Positions 39,305-51,218 of a stretch of 64,000 nt of DNA are shown piece by piece. Source of the stretch: Pristionchus mayeri. Lineage: Eukaryota; Nematoda; Chromadorea; Rhabditida; Neodiplogasteridae. The stretch covers positions 34,209,541 to 34,273,540 of the forward strand of contig BTRK01000004.1 in NCBI GenBank assembly GCA_036245805.1. Direction: 5' to 3'. Below the pieces are notes generated by a model, which was given only the letters and a program-made list of their open reading frames with translations, had not been told where the DNA came from and did not search any database. The translations under genes and the position numbers were made by a program. How positions within the stretch are numbered: position 1 is the stretch's first letter; each line of letters opens with the position of its first letter.

Positions 39305-40100
39305 AACATTTTCCGAAATTATGAGAAATATAGAGTACGACATACTATAGATGGTGCAATGGACAATATGCCCATTTATCGTTTGTACGATTTTAATGAT
39401 GTCTGTAGAAATAACCACTATAGTTTCCAAAAAAAATGTCGCTTCTTGTCTACCCTGCCAAGTATTTCTAAAGTACCACTAGTCTACTCATATCTATGCC
39501 AGTTTCACTGCGGTTGTATTTATTAACAGTATCCACAAATTATTTATTAATTTATTGCTTCCTTTACATCTTGTTATTGATTCAAGATAAATTAATTTTG
39601 AGCATTCACTAATAATTGTATAAATATTGTATCACCGCCCAAACGAGAAGGAAAAATTATTATTTTTTTAAAAATTTTTTTGAAAATAAGGTTCTTTATC
39701 CAGTTTTGAGCGTTTATTTCATGGCAATTATATTTGAGCGATAGCTTTCATGCTTTCATGGCATCGTTCTCGTTCTGACGTGTCTCGCTCCTGAAAAGTT
39801 TGAAGATCGGTATGAATGATGTTATAAAGGTAAAGGTACATCCCGTGTTCGAGACTGGGCTCGCGGGATAACACCGCTAGGCCAGTGTCAATTTATGCGG
39901 CCTCAGATCATATTATATCCAGCTAGAGATCGCTACTCGGGCAAATAGATGTTCAGTAAGCACTCTCTATGGGCCTGTCGAGAGGCAGAGAGAGCGTGGT
40001 TAAGGAAGACTAGAATTTTTGAGCTCTACTTGCCTATATTATTTTTTTTAATGATGATTCTAACCGAAAGATCCGAAGCCAGCATCCCTCTTACTACCGG
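39305..40100. other. Intergenic, with a GC-rich island of unknown nature
   Basis: At 39828-39945 an island much richer in GC than its surroundings contains GTGTTCGAGACTGGG, close to a tRNA B-box (GTTCGANNC). No A-box or cloverleaf was found, so no tRNA is called. Confidence 0.2.
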
Positions 40101-40193
40101 TGAGCACTTTGAGATGCTTCAGTTCCCCACTATGAGGAACTGGGCGACTCCCAGAAGGACAGCAGCGATTAGAAACAGCAGTCAGAAGTGCAT
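40101..40193 (-). pseudogene. Remnant of a small secreted-peptide gene
   Basis: TATAAAA at 40233-40227 is followed 35 bases on by an ATG (40193-40191). After three codons a TGA interrupts what would be a signal peptide (LLFLIAAVLLGVAQFL). Downstream another frame reads HLKVLTGSKRDAGFGSFG before a stop, with a KR cleavage-type pair. The layout resembles the secreted-peptide genes at 45560 and 51906, but frame and start are broken. Confidence 0.3.
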
Positions 40194-40233
40194 TTGAACT
40201 GTTCGGCCACAGCGGAACTCGCGCCTTTTATAC

Positions 40234-41084
40234 CAGTTTTTCATTCGAATTTCGAGGTCAAAAACGTGATATGGGAGTGTTATTGAATAGAGAGAGAGGG
40301 AGAGCGTGACAGATACATTTTGGTGAGAGCGGCTACGGTTGTTTGTCTCGAAATTCGAAGAGAAAGTAGAGAGAAAGGAGTAGAGAGGAGAGGAGAAATA
40401 CGAACTGATCTCAGAACCGATTTCATTGTGAAATCAATAACGAATTTAGGCATATTTGAAAAAATATATCATCAAGAAAGCTTCCTCTCAACTGGAATAT
40501 TCGCGAACTGAAATACCTAATATTACTCTGAATATCAAATATTTTTAATTCGAGGAAAAGATGGAAGGGAAAAGTAAAAGGGATATTCGAACCACTGCTA
40601 TGCCCACCTAGACACTTCCTAAGGATCTCTCGTTTGGATCCATATTTTTTTACGAAGTTGCATATATCCAACCACTTTTTCGTTGAAATATAACCCCCGC
40701 CGAAGGGCTTACAATTATTGCTTGCAATTAAAGAATTATCAATTCCATTTTGCATTTTTTTCCCATGCTATTCAGTTTATTATCAAGTTCGCTCGTCGGC
40801 GGACACCTCGCACTCGCTTTATCACTCTATCAGTGGTCACACCCTCTCTTGATGGCCAAAACTCAATTGAGTGGGAGGATGAGATGGAGAAGATAACCTT
40901 TAAGAGACCGTCCACCAGAGAACGTAATAACTGTGCAGGGGTCCACGGATGGCCAAAAATTCGATAAATTCCAAACTTTTTTCTGAAGTGTGGGTACCGA
41001 GTGCTGATTGACGGCCGCAATGACTACGGCTAGGGGTCGATTTTGAAAAAGTTACAGGTACCCCTCATTTTGGAGGTCGAAAAA
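40234..41084. other. Intergenic, nothing recognised
   Basis: Contains GA-rich simple sequence (40290-40400) and overlapping open frames at 40680-41020 without family resemblance. Confidence 0.25.
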
Positions 41085-42134
41085 GTCGATATCATGGATT
41101 GACATGGATTACACATTTTCTGGTGTATTTTAACTCGTAGAAAACGAATTTCGATATCCGAATGCGAGAAAATGCGAAATAAAAAAGTTAAGCCCGAAAA
41201 AACACTTTTTCGGCAAAATAATCGAGTAAATCGATCTAAAAATGTCGGAGGTGCACATTCTCGATACGATTTTCGGAATCTATGTAAAAAGTTATGTCTA
41301 GTGTGAATTTTTCAGAATTTTAAAAATGACGTCTTTTGAGATATTGCGATCCAAACTATGAAAAATACGTCAAATTGCTAAACATGGGTTCGCATGGCCC
41401 CGAAAATTTTCACCCCCTATAGCTCTACTGGTCTAAAAACAATTCATTATGTCTTATACAATCATTTTAATCATATTTCTACTTCGGAAAAGCGAGGAAA
41501 TAAGAAATCTGAAATTTCATTTTTTTCAGCCTCGGTTCAAGGGCCAAAAATATCAATTTTACAAAATTATAAATAAAAGAGGTTTTCAGACATTTTTTTC
41601 ATACTTTGAAACCGAATTTTCACGTTAGACCTCACGAAAAGCACTTTTGAGATCATTTTAAACGAGATCAATTTTGAACTTTTTTCGATTTTTTGAATTT
41701 TTGACTTTTTTCAAATGTATGTTCTATATGACTTTACCACCTAAAAGTTGATTAAAATGATTGTATAAGACATAATGAATTGTTTTTAGACCAGTAGAGC
41801 TATAGGGGTGAAAATTTTCGGGGCCATGCGAACCCATGTTTAGCAAATTGACGTATTTTTCATAGTTTGGATCGCAATATCTCAAAAGACGTCATTTTTA
41901 AAATTCTGAAAATTTCACACTAGCCATAACTTTTCACGTAGATCCCGAAAATCGTATCGAGAATGTGCACCTCCGACATTTTTAGATCGATATACTTGAT
42001 TATTTTGACGAAAAAGTAGTTTTCGAGCTTAACTTTTTTATTTCGCATTTTCTCGCATTCGGATATCGAAATTCTTTTTTACGAGTTAAAATACATCAGG
42101 AAATGTGTATTCCATGTCATTCCAAGATATCGAC
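41085..42134. mobile_element. Foldback element, about 1.05 kb palindrome
   Basis: Arms of about 500 bp; for example 41380-41475 (GGTTCGCATGGCCCCGAAAA) is the reverse complement of 41755-41850. The centre lies near 41620. No ORF of note. Confidence 0.8.
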
Positions 42135-42742
42135 AAACACGCTTCTGAAAAGCTGGCTCAGGCAGTTTTTAGTTTCCACATTTTTTTTAACTTTGTTTCC
42201 ATCTTGGAATATGTTTTTAGTATTCTAATAAAATAAGAGCAGAATGAATAACACAAAGTCAATAAATACTGAAAATAAGGAAACTAAAATATTTCTTTAA
42301 AAATTGAAAATTGGTTACAGGATGCTCGAATTTCCGAAAACCCGGTTCCGGCAAAATATTTCTGAAAATTTAATTTCTCAAAAATGATTTTCTAATACTG
42401 TATTTAGGTTTTTCTCATTTTATTTTTTCTTGAAAAAATTTCTTATTCGTAATTTCCAATGAATGAACTTCTTTTAAGTAATTTTTCTTCTTTTAAGTAC
42501 TTGAACTTCTTTTTTAAAAACTTGAACTTAAAAGTACTTGTACTTAAAAGTAATTTTTCGCATTTTTTTTCTAGATTTGTTTTCTTTTCTCGAGAATTTT
42601 ATATAATATTTAATATTTAATACTTAATATTTAATATTTATTTATTTAATATTTAATATTTATATTTAATATTTAATATCATTATAACAAAATAATTCAT
42701 CGCCGCAAGGTCGATAAGCGCAAATTCATGAGAAATGAGAGA
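42135..42742. repeat. AT-rich spacer with TTTAATA-type microsatellite
   Basis: Low-complexity repeats of AATATTTA units at about 42603-42682 and ACTTAAAAGTA runs at 42480-42550 lie between two palindromes. Confidence 0.5.
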
Positions 42743-44726
42743 AATCGCGAGAGAATCGACCACGCCGCGGCGGTAGGATTCAAGTTTGTCCGATCCCGCT
42801 TTTGGTTATAAGTACTTCAAATGATGCACTTTCAAACTGAGTCGTCAGAATTTTGATAATTGTCGTCATCGTCGGGATTCAGAAGACCAAAATTGGCACT
42901 ATCACTTTTCGACAGTCAAATCGCGCTCACTTAAATGATCATATCTCCGTTTAAAATAAATATAGAAGGCCGTTCTTTGTTTCAAAAGAAAGCTACCATC
43001 ATGCTCCACAAGTTCGTATCGATGTCATCATTCCAGGCCCAAATCCTGGTACGGCGCTGTCGGGTGCACCAAAAGTGGCGTAACTTTGGAAATCAGAAAA
43101 AGATCATGGGTTATCATTCTTAAGTTGTAGTACCTATATATGTGTGACTTTTCTCCAAAAATTAGGGAAATCGGAGTATAAACAAAAAAAGGGGGCTCAC
43201 TTTTGTACGGCGACCCCAAAATGTGTTCAGGACAAGAGTACTTCCGTATCTTCAATTGCCCTAATTTGCGCTCAAAGTCGTTCAAAAACTTCCAAAACAA
43301 CATTATAAGTATCTTCCCCCCATATTATAAGACTTCCATTGGTCATAAATGGTCATCTGACCGAAAATTTGAAAATCGGTATTTTGACCAATGTCGACAT
43401 GCTGGATGGGCCCAAATGGACTAAATGGGTTTTCAAATAATGTAAATGCATTCCTCAGAACTGCTCAAAGAAAAAGGGATCCTGAAAATATGATATTTCG
43501 CCTGAAGAATTCAAGGAGAGACGCAAAAATGTGCCCCCGGTAAAAATAAACGTAGAGATTCGGCTTATGGAAAGAACTGTAGAGCATGATGAGCTAAACA
43601 TTTCATCTGTTGGAATTGAGTCTCTATCTTTATGTTGAAGCGTGCTATAGAGCCTGGAAGTTGGCCAAAACCGACGATAGACGAGCGCGGGGGAGCGCTA
43701 AATAGTGGGGAGGGAGAGGGATGCCAGAGGGCGAAAGCGCCAGACGGTTAGAGCACGCGCTCTCGGAGGATTCTAGCCTATTTCTGGCCAACTTCCCGGC
43801 TCTGTAGCACGCTTCAACGAAAAGATAAAGATTCACTATCTTCAGATGAAATGTTTAGCTCATCGTGTTCTACATTTCTATCCATGACCCGAGTCCGTAC
43901 GTCTATTTTGACCAGCGGCAGAGTTTTGCGTCTTTCCTAGGATTCTTCATGCGAAATATCCTCTTTTCAGGGACCCTTTTTCTTCGAGCTGTTTCGAGGA
44001 ATGTAATTACATTATTTGAAACCCATTTAGTGCATTTGGGCCCATCCATCATGTCGACATTGGTCAAAATACCGATTTTCAAATTTTCGGTCAGATGACC
44101 ATTTATGACCAATGGAAGTCTTATAATATGGGGGGAAGACACTTATAATGTTGTTTTGTAAGTTTTTGAACGACTTTGAGCCCAAATTAGGGCAATTGAA
44201 GATACGGAAGCACTCTTGTCCTGAACACATTTTGGGGTCGCCGTACAAAAGTGAGCTCTTGTCCTTTTTTTGTTTATACTCCGATTTCCATAATTTTTGG
44301 CGAAAAGTCACACTTATATAGGTACTACAACTTAAGCATGATAACCCATGATCTTTTTCTGATTTCCAAAGTTACGTCACTTTTGGTGCACCCGACGGCG
44401 CCGCACCAGGATGTTGGCCTGGAATGATGATATCGACATGAACTTATAGAGCATGCTGGTAGCTTTCTTTTGAAACAAAGAACGGCATTCTACCTTTATT
44501 TTCAACGGAGATATGATCATTTAAGTGAGCGCGATTTGACTGTCGAAAAGTGATAATGCCAAGTTTGGCCTTCTGAATCCCGAAGATGACGACAGTTATC
44601 AAAAGTCTGACGACGCAGTTTGAACGAGCATCATTTGAAGTACTTACAACCAAAATTATAGTGGGATCGGACAAACTTGAATCCTACCGCCGCTAATCCC
44701 CTCAAATGGTCGATTCTCTCGCGATT
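42743..44726. mobile_element. Foldback element, about 2.0 kb palindrome
   Basis: Outer ends AATCGCGAGAGAATCG and reverse complement. Long matching arms include 42955-43060 with 44395-44500, 43200-43420 with 44045-44250 and 43570-43670 with 43785-43880, with a GC-rich spacer near 43680-43790. No transposase was seen. A solo arm of the same family lies at 9310-9490. Confidence 0.8.
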
Positions 44727-44764
44727 CGCATAATATATTATTCAATTTCTTCGTAATGCCTTAC

Positions 44765-45063
44765 CTCACTGCTCGGACCGTTGCGTTTCCTAAACACTGT
44801 GAGTGCAGTCTCCGATTTGGGCTCGGCGAAACCGTTCAATTTCGATACTTTATATAAATCGTTGAATGTACATTTCATCTTTAATAAAAACAGATTTGAT
44901 TTCGTAGCATAGTATCACTGGACAATGCGAACTAACTTGTAAACATTGTATTGAATATTACCTTAAACGCATATCGATATTCAGAATTGTTCACAATCTT
45001 CACTTCTTGTGTGCCACCTTCGATTGAGTATGCCAAGTGGCAGACATTAAACTGCAGACACAT
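44765..45063 (-). CDS. MSP-domain (sperm-protein-like) gene, two exons visible, 3' part missing
   Basis: Major-sperm-protein fold: small immunoglobulin-like proteins used in nematode sperm motility and signalling, and in VAP-type adaptors. Exon 1 is 45063-44962: MCLQFNVC, then SIEGGTQEVKIVNNSEYRYAFK, the conserved G-G-T...N.S..R.AFK strand pair. Exon 2 is 44878-44765, phase 0, MKCTFNDLYKVSKLNGFAEP then TALTVFRKRNGPSSE (K-C-T-x-N-D and L-T-V-F-R motifs), donor GTAAGG. A third exon with the last strands is expected, but the large palindrome starts 40 bases further on. I found no third exon, so the gene may be truncated. TATAAAT on the minus strand at about 45113-45119 could be its promoter. Confidence 0.7.
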
Positions 45064-45517
45064 ACCGCCAGTACGCTTGTGCAAGCTATGATTCAGAAAA
45101 TATCGAAAGAACGAATATTTATAGAGAAGGATTTATTTTAATAAGTAGATTTAGAATGATTTTGTTAGAATCTAATTACATTTTCTGAAAGATTCAATAG
45201 CAAAAATTCTGACGTGATGATGGTGTATTTATTTACTCTTCGATTTCTAATTTGAAGAAATAGAGACAGTAAGCTCATTCTCTTTCAGCAGACACGACAC
45301 AGTCTTCATTAAAATGTTTAATAAATAAATTGTATTAATGAAAGTTCTCTCCAAAAAAGGTTAATGCGAAATGTGCAGATTCTGTGCATATTTAGTTTCT
45401 GAAGAGCACGCTTTGGACTCATCTGAATCCTCCCTGCTCGTTTCAATACTCTCGCTTGCTCAGCTGCGAGATTGCTTCATGAGAAGTTTGAAACTTCCGT
45501 GCACCTGTAGACCTGCA

Positions 45518-45524
45518 TATAAAA
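45518..45524 (+). promoter_or_regulatory. TATA box of the secreted-peptide gene, unit 1
   Basis: TATAAAA, 36 bases before the ATG at 45560; repeated identically in units 2 and 3. Confidence 0.55.
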
Positions 45525-45559
45525 GAACGAATAGAAAGAGGTGCAATCATCCTCGCACC

Positions 45560-45682
45560 ATGAACTCTCTCCTCCTCATCCTCCTTCTCACAATCGCTGC
45601 AGTCTTCTGTCAGAGTAAGGACTTTGACCCGGCCGACTACCGTAACCGACAACAATCCATTCCATTTTACAGCCTGTGTTGA
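45560..45682 (+). CDS. Small secreted peptide, unit 1
   Basis: ATG at 45560 opens a clear signal peptide (MNSLLLILLLTIAAVFC, cleavage near CQ-S). Read straight through, a 40-residue product ends at 45682. Alternatively GTAAGG right after the signal-peptide codons and ATTTTACAG at 45670 or so define a roughly 58-base intron. The spliced frame then goes to TCVDLVNPET, which resembles the start of a nematode SXC/ShK-type cysteine domain, but no downstream exon with the remaining cysteines was found. Function unknown. Confidence 0.5.
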   Translation: MNSLLLILLLTIAAVFCQSKDFDPADYRNRQQSIPFYSLC

Positions 45683-46385
45683 CCTCGTAAACCCTGAAAC
45701 GTGATTCATCAGCATCGAAACGTGATTCAACGTGATTCATCAGCATCGAAGCTACTACTTGCGACAGATTGATTTAGATTTAGAATGCGCTATTTGAGTA
45801 ATGGTTTCTTCATTTCTCACACTGTCTCACCACTCTACCGGTCGAGGGAGTGTGGGAAACGAAGAGATCGTTACCCGAATACTAGTTAGACTCCATCTCA
45901 GCGTGATTGTCAGTCCTATCATTTTAAAACCCGTTCTCCCTAAGACTGCAGAAAGGATAGCACAACTCGCTCAAAATGGTCGCCCAGAGTTCAAACTTGG
46001 GGAACATGACCCCTCGGCTCAAAGAAATATTTAACCGAAAGCGCGACCCGAAATATCGATTTTTGATCTACCAAAATCGATTTTTTAAACTTGGGATTTC
46101 GATATCGTGTAATATCTCATTCGAAAGAGCATAAAAGGTTATGAAAGAAACTCGAAGGAAACCAGAATCCATCAACTACTACGTCAACTAGAACTCGAAA
46201 TGTGAAAAATTTGACCATTTTTGGTAAATCGTGGCATGAATGAACATGAAGATCAGGTTGCTCCACTCCAATTCCGAGAAATATTATATATGTACATTTC
46301 ATCTTTAATAAAAACAGATTTGATTTCGTAGCATAGTATCACTGGACAATGCGAACTAACTTGTAAACATTGTATTGAATATTAC

Positions 46386-46487
46386 CTTAAACGCATATCG
46401 ATATTCAGAATTGTTCACAATCTTCACTTCTTGTGTGCCACCTTCGATTGAGTATGCCAAGTGGCAGACATTAAACTGCAGACACAT
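46386..46487 (-). pseudogene. MSP-domain exon 1, unit 2, truncated gene
   Basis: Identical to 44962-45063. The second exon is cut after four codons (ATGAAATGTACA) by the tandem junction at 46291, so only a fragment of the domain can be made. Confidence 0.7.
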
Positions 46488-46983
46488 ACCGCCAGTACGC
46501 TTGTGCAAGCTATGATTCAGAAAATATCGAAAGAACGAATATTTATAGAGAAGGATTTATTTTAATAAGTAGATTTAGAATGATTTTGTTAGAATCTAAT
46601 TACATTTTCTGAAAGATTCAATAGCAAAAATTCTGACGTGATGATGGTGTATTTATTTACTCTTCGATTTCTAATTTGAAGAAATAGAGACAGTAAGCTC
46701 ATTCTCTTTCAGCAGACACGACACAGTCTTCATTAAAATGTTTAATAAATAAATTGTATTAATGAAAGTTCTCTCCAAAAAAGGTTAATGCGAAATGTGC
46801 AGATTCTGTGCATATTTAGTTTCTGAAGAGCACGCTTTGGACTCATCTGAATCCTCCCTGCTCGTTTCAATACTCTCGCTTGCTCAGCTGCGAGATTGCT
46901 TCATGAGAAGTTTGAAACTTCCGTGCACCTGTAGACCTGCATATAAAAGAACGAATAGAAAGAGGTGCGATCATCCTCGCACC

Positions 46984-47106
46984 ATGAACTCTCTCCTCCT
47001 CATCCTCCTTCTCACAATCGCTGCAGTCTTCTGTCAGAGTAAGGACTTTGACCCGGCCGACTACCGTAACCGACAACAATCCATTCCATTTTACAGCCTG
47101 TGTTGA
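46984..47106 (+). CDS. Small secreted peptide, unit 2
   Basis: Same coding sequence as at 45560-45682, with the same signal peptide, TATA box and alternative splice signals. Only a leader base differs. Confidence 0.5.
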   Translation: MNSLLLILLLTIAAVFCQSKDFDPADYRNRQQSIPFYSLC

Positions 47107-47840
47107 CCTCGTAAACCCTGAAACGTGATTCATCAGCATCGAAACGTGATTCAACGTGATTCATCAGCATCGAAACGTGATTCAACGTGATTCATCAGCA
47201 TCGAAGCTACTACTTGCGACAGATTGATTTAGATTTAGAATGCGCTATTTGAGTAATGGTTTCTTCATTTCTCACACTGTCTCACCACTCTACCGGTCGA
47301 GGGAGTGTGGGAAACGAAGAGATCGTTACCCGAATACTAGTTAGACTCCATCTCAGCGTGATTGTCAGTCCTATCATTTTAAAACCCGTTCTCCCTAAGA
47401 CTGCAGAAAGGATAGCACAACTCGCTCAAAATGGTCGCCCAGAGTTCAAACTTGGGGAACATGACCCCTCGGCTCAAAGAAATATTTAACCGAAAGCGCG
47501 ACCCGAAATATCGATTTTTGATCTACCAAAATCGATTTTTTAAACTTGGGATTTCGATATCGTGTAATATCTCATTCGAAAGAGCATAAAAGGTTATGAA
47601 AGAAACTCGAAGGAAACTAGAATCCATCAACTACTACGTCAACTAGAACTCGAAATGTGAAAAATTTGACCATTTTTGGTAAATCGTGGCATGAATGAAC
47701 ATGAAGATCAGGTTGCTCCACTCCAATTCCGAGAAATATTATATATGTACATTTCATCTTTAATAAAAACAGATTTGATTTCGTAGCATAGTATCACTGG
47801 ACAATGCGAACTAACTTGTAAACATTGTATTGAATATTAC

Positions 47841-47942
47841 CTTAAACGCATATCGATATTCAGAATTGTTCACAATCTTCACTTCTTGTGTGCCACCTTC
47901 GATTGAGTATGCCAAGTGGCAGACATTAAACTGCAGACACAT
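47841..47942 (-). pseudogene. MSP-domain exon 1, unit 3, truncated gene
   Basis: Same as unit 2; exon 2 is broken at the tandem junction at 47746. Confidence 0.7.
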
Positions 47943-48438
47943 ACCGCCAGTACGCTTGTGCAAGCTATGATTCAGAAAATATCGAAAGAACGAATATTTA
48001 TAGAGAAGGATTTATTTTAATAAGTAGATTTAGAATGATTTTGTTAGAATCTAATTACATTTTCTGAAAGATTCAATAGCAAAAATTCTGACGTGATGAT
48101 GGTGTATTTATTTACTCTTCGATTTCTAATTTGAAGAAATAGAGACAGTAAGCTCATTCTCTTTCAGCAGACACGACACAGTCTTCATTAAAATGTTTAA
48201 TAAATAAATTGTATTAATGAAAGTTCTCTCCAAAAAAGGTTAATGCGAAATGTGCAGATTCTGTGCATATTTAGTTTCTGAAGAGCACGCTTTGGACTCA
48301 TCTGAATCCTCCCTGCTCGTTTCAATACTCTCGCTTGCTCAGCTGCGAGATTGCTTCATGAGAAGTTTGAAACTTCCGTGCACCTGTAGACCTGCATATA
48401 AAAGAACGAATAGAAAGAGGTGCGATCATCCTCGCACC

Positions 48439-48561
48439 ATGAACTCTCTCCTCCTCATCCTCCTTCTCACAATCGCTGCAGTCTTCTGTCAGAGTAAGGA
48501 CTTTGACCCGGCCGACTACCGTAACCGACAACAATCCATTCCATTTTACAGCCTGTGTTGA
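48439..48561 (+). CDS. Small secreted peptide, unit 3
   Basis: Same coding sequence as units 1 and 2 (signal peptide MNSLLLILLL...; stop at 48561). Confidence 0.5.
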   Translation: MNSLLLILLLTIAAVFCQSKDFDPADYRNRQQSIPFYSLC

Positions 48562-48959
48562 CCTCGTAAACCCTGAAACGTGATTCATCAGCATCGAAAC
48601 GTGATTCAACGTGATTCATCAGCATCGAAACGTGATTCAACGTGATTCATCAGCATCGAAGCTACTACTTGCGACAGATTGATTTAGATTTAGAATGCGC
48701 TATTTGAGTAATGGTTTCTTCATTTCTCACACTGTCTCACCACTCTACCGGTCGAGGGAGTGTGGGAAACGAAGAGATCGTTACCCGAATACTAGTTAGA
48801 CTCCATCTCAGCGTGATTGTCAGTCCTATCATTTTAAAACCCGTTCTCCCTAAGACTGCAGAAAGGATAGCACAACTCGCTCAAAACGGTCGCCCAGAGT
48901 TCAAACTTGGGGAACATGACCCCTCGGCTCAAAGAAATATTTAACCGAAAGCGCGACCC

Positions 48960-50320
48960 GAAATATCGATTTTTGATCTACCGAAATCGATTTTTTAAAC
49001 TTGGGATTTCGATATCGTGTAATATCTCATTCGAAAGAGCATAAAAGGTTATGAAAGAAACTCGAAGGAAACCAGAACCCATCAACTACTACGTCATCTA
49101 GAACTCGAAATGTGAAAAATTTGACCATTTTTGGTAAATCGTGGCATGAATGAACATGAAGATCAGGTTGCTCCACTCCAATTCCGAGAAATATTATATA
49201 TTTTCCACTGCTCAACATAATGGAACTCTGAAATAGCCGCATTTTTATTGCGCTCATAGTCGGAAGGTAGCTCAACCATGACGCCTTCAGAATCGAAATT
49301 TTATGAACTTCATATTTCGATATCGTGCGATAGCTCATTCGAAAGAGTATGAAAAGTTATATCAGAAACTGGAAGGAAACCAGAATCCATCAACGACGAC
49401 GTCATCTGGAGCTCGAAATGTGAACTATTCGGCCAGTTTTCGTAGGCTTACATGGATACGATCGGAACTCACATATCCCAAAATTCATGAAATATTCAAA
49501 GAAAATACAGCGCGAAATTCTGACATGGAAATTACTTTCAAAACTTCCCATATATTATTATGAACATTTTTTCAGGGTCAAAAATATGCATTTTTATGCG
49601 TTTTTGCACTGAAAATCCCATTTTCCCCACAAAATCAAAATTTCAAAATAATATATGCGAAGTTTTGAATGCGATTTCCTGGTCAGAATTTTGCGCTGAA
49701 TTTTCTGTGAATATTTCATGAATTTTGGGATATGTGAATTCCGGTCGGTTCCATGTTAGCAGGAATACAACGATAACGCAGAATATCATTGTATACGGCA
49801 CCAACCAATACTGTTACCAATAAAAACCAATAATGTTAGATTAAGGGTGCTAAAATGACCTCCATGGGTCTCCAGGTTTTCGAGATCTTGACGTCATCGT
49901 TGACGGATTCTGGTTTCCTGCAATTTTCTAACTTTTAATGATCTTTCGAATGAGCTATCGCACGATATCGAATTCTGGAGTTTAAAATATTTCGATTCTG
50001 AAGGCGTCATGGTTGAGCGACCTTCCGACTATGAGCGCAATACAAATGTGGCTATTTTAGAGTTACATTATGTTCTGCAGTAACAAATACATAATATATC
50101 TCGGAATTGGAGTGGAGCAACCTGATCTTCATGTGTATTCATGCCACGATCTACCAAAACTGGCCGAATAGTTCACATTTCGAGGCTCCAGATGCCGTTG
50201 TCGTTGATGGATTCTGGTTTCCTTCGAATTTTTGACATAACTTTTCACGCTCTTTCGAATGAGCTGTCGCACGATATCGAATTCTGGAGTTTAAAATATT
50301 TCGATTCTGAAGGCGTCATG
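48960..50320. mobile_element. Foldback element, about 1.36 kb palindrome overlapping tandem unit 3
   Basis: The left arm starts inside unit 3 (AATATCGATTTTTGATCTACC) and pairs with 49700-50320. Shared blocks include GGATTCTGGTTTCC (three times), ATCGTGGCATGAATG and GAAGGCGTCATGG. Centre near 49640. Units 1 and 2 contain only 240 bp of its outer left arm. Confidence 0.75.
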
Positions 50321-50429
50321 GTTGATATTTATTCATCATGTTCATCTAGGAAATCACTTTAGTTTAGTGTATTTTTCGTAGATTTCAGAAAACAATATTA
50401 ACCAAGTAACGATTCACCTAAATCATTTT

Positions 50430-50670
50430 GTAATATGATTTCTCATTAACTCTGGATATCAAAGACTCGCGAAAATTCTACTCGAATACCTGACAATTGA
50501 AGATGCCATGGAAGCATTTTATCTTCAAGCCATTAAGGTAAAAACGGATGTGAATTAATGAAATGGATTACATCAAATTATTGGTGAAGATAAATGTTTA
50601 CGTTTTGTGATATTTACCGTGTTTGTTTTTCAGAATTTTTATTGCATTACTTCCAAAACGTGATCAGGTA
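50430..50670 (+). other. Possible isolated exon pair
   Basis: An open stretch ending at 50537 reads SGYQRLAKILLEYLTIEDAM.. then EAFYLQAIK, followed by GTAAAA. Sixty to hundred bases on, TTTTTCAG precedes NFYCITSKT and a stop. It is helical in character and no family was recognised; it could be a gene fragment. Confidence 0.25.
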
Positions 50671-51218
50671 GAATTTTTCAAACAACCTACATGTCTAATC
50701 TCATGTCGACGGGTGGACAGCCCATTCGCATGCACTGAGGTGTAGGGAAGAGTAGACTAGGGGAAAAAGATCTTTATTCTCGGAGCACTGATCGACCTCT
50801 CTGATAAGGCTCGGGGGGCATTTTATTGCCAGCCGGCCACAATTGCATGACGACATGATAACGAATGACTGTGAGAGAGTGAGTGAGATCTGATTATGGA
50901 CACACTACAATGATACGAAGTACACGGTACTATCTACCGTGTCACTAAGCTTGTTCGCTGAGAGTTGATACAATAGTATGCAGAAATGTTTTTATTAGGT
51001 GCAATGTTACAAATTATTTTCATACTTAAAACATATTTAAAAGCTTTGTTTAGATGATAGTGGCAGAATGAATTCAATGAATGAATGACAATTCAGGGCA
51101 GAATGAACGCGCCAGTGAAGGTGCTTGCACTCCCAGAGCATTTCGGTCCCTCAGTGAGGCAGAACGTCACTGAGCGGATAGTGGGAGTGCTGAGATTCTT
51201 AGCAACGAAGTAGCCGAA
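50671..51218. other. Intergenic, nothing recognised
   Basis: Contains short inverted stretches around 51120-51195 (CACTCCCA/TGGGAGTG) only. Confidence 0.25.

Larger units (their letters stand above)
44867..46290. repeat. Tandem unit 1 of 3 (1424 bp)
   Basis: First of three nearly identical direct repeats. Each carries the first exon of an MSP-domain gene (-) and a secreted-peptide gene (+). It is 31 bp shorter than the others because it has one fewer copy of an internal minisatellite (45698-45750). Confidence 0.95.
46291..47745. repeat. Tandem unit 2 of 3 (1455 bp)
   Basis: Over 99 percent identical to unit 3 by eye. Its left end joins the last bases of unit 1 inside what was MSP exon 2. 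Confidence 0.95.
47746..49200. repeat. Tandem unit 3 of 3 (1455 bp)
   Basis: The last unit. Its right-hand part continues beyond 49200 into the rest of a palindromic element, of which units 1 and 2 carry only the outer arm. Confidence 0.95.

Noticed and set aside
42603..42682. Possible origin or matrix-attachment signal in the TTTAATA run
   Set aside because: Simple AT microsatellite; nothing beyond composition supports a function.
45443..48609. Repeated 95-codon minus-strand frames opposite the secreted-peptide gene
   Set aside because: They are exact antisense shadows of the peptide gene and repeat only because the whole unit is triplicated.
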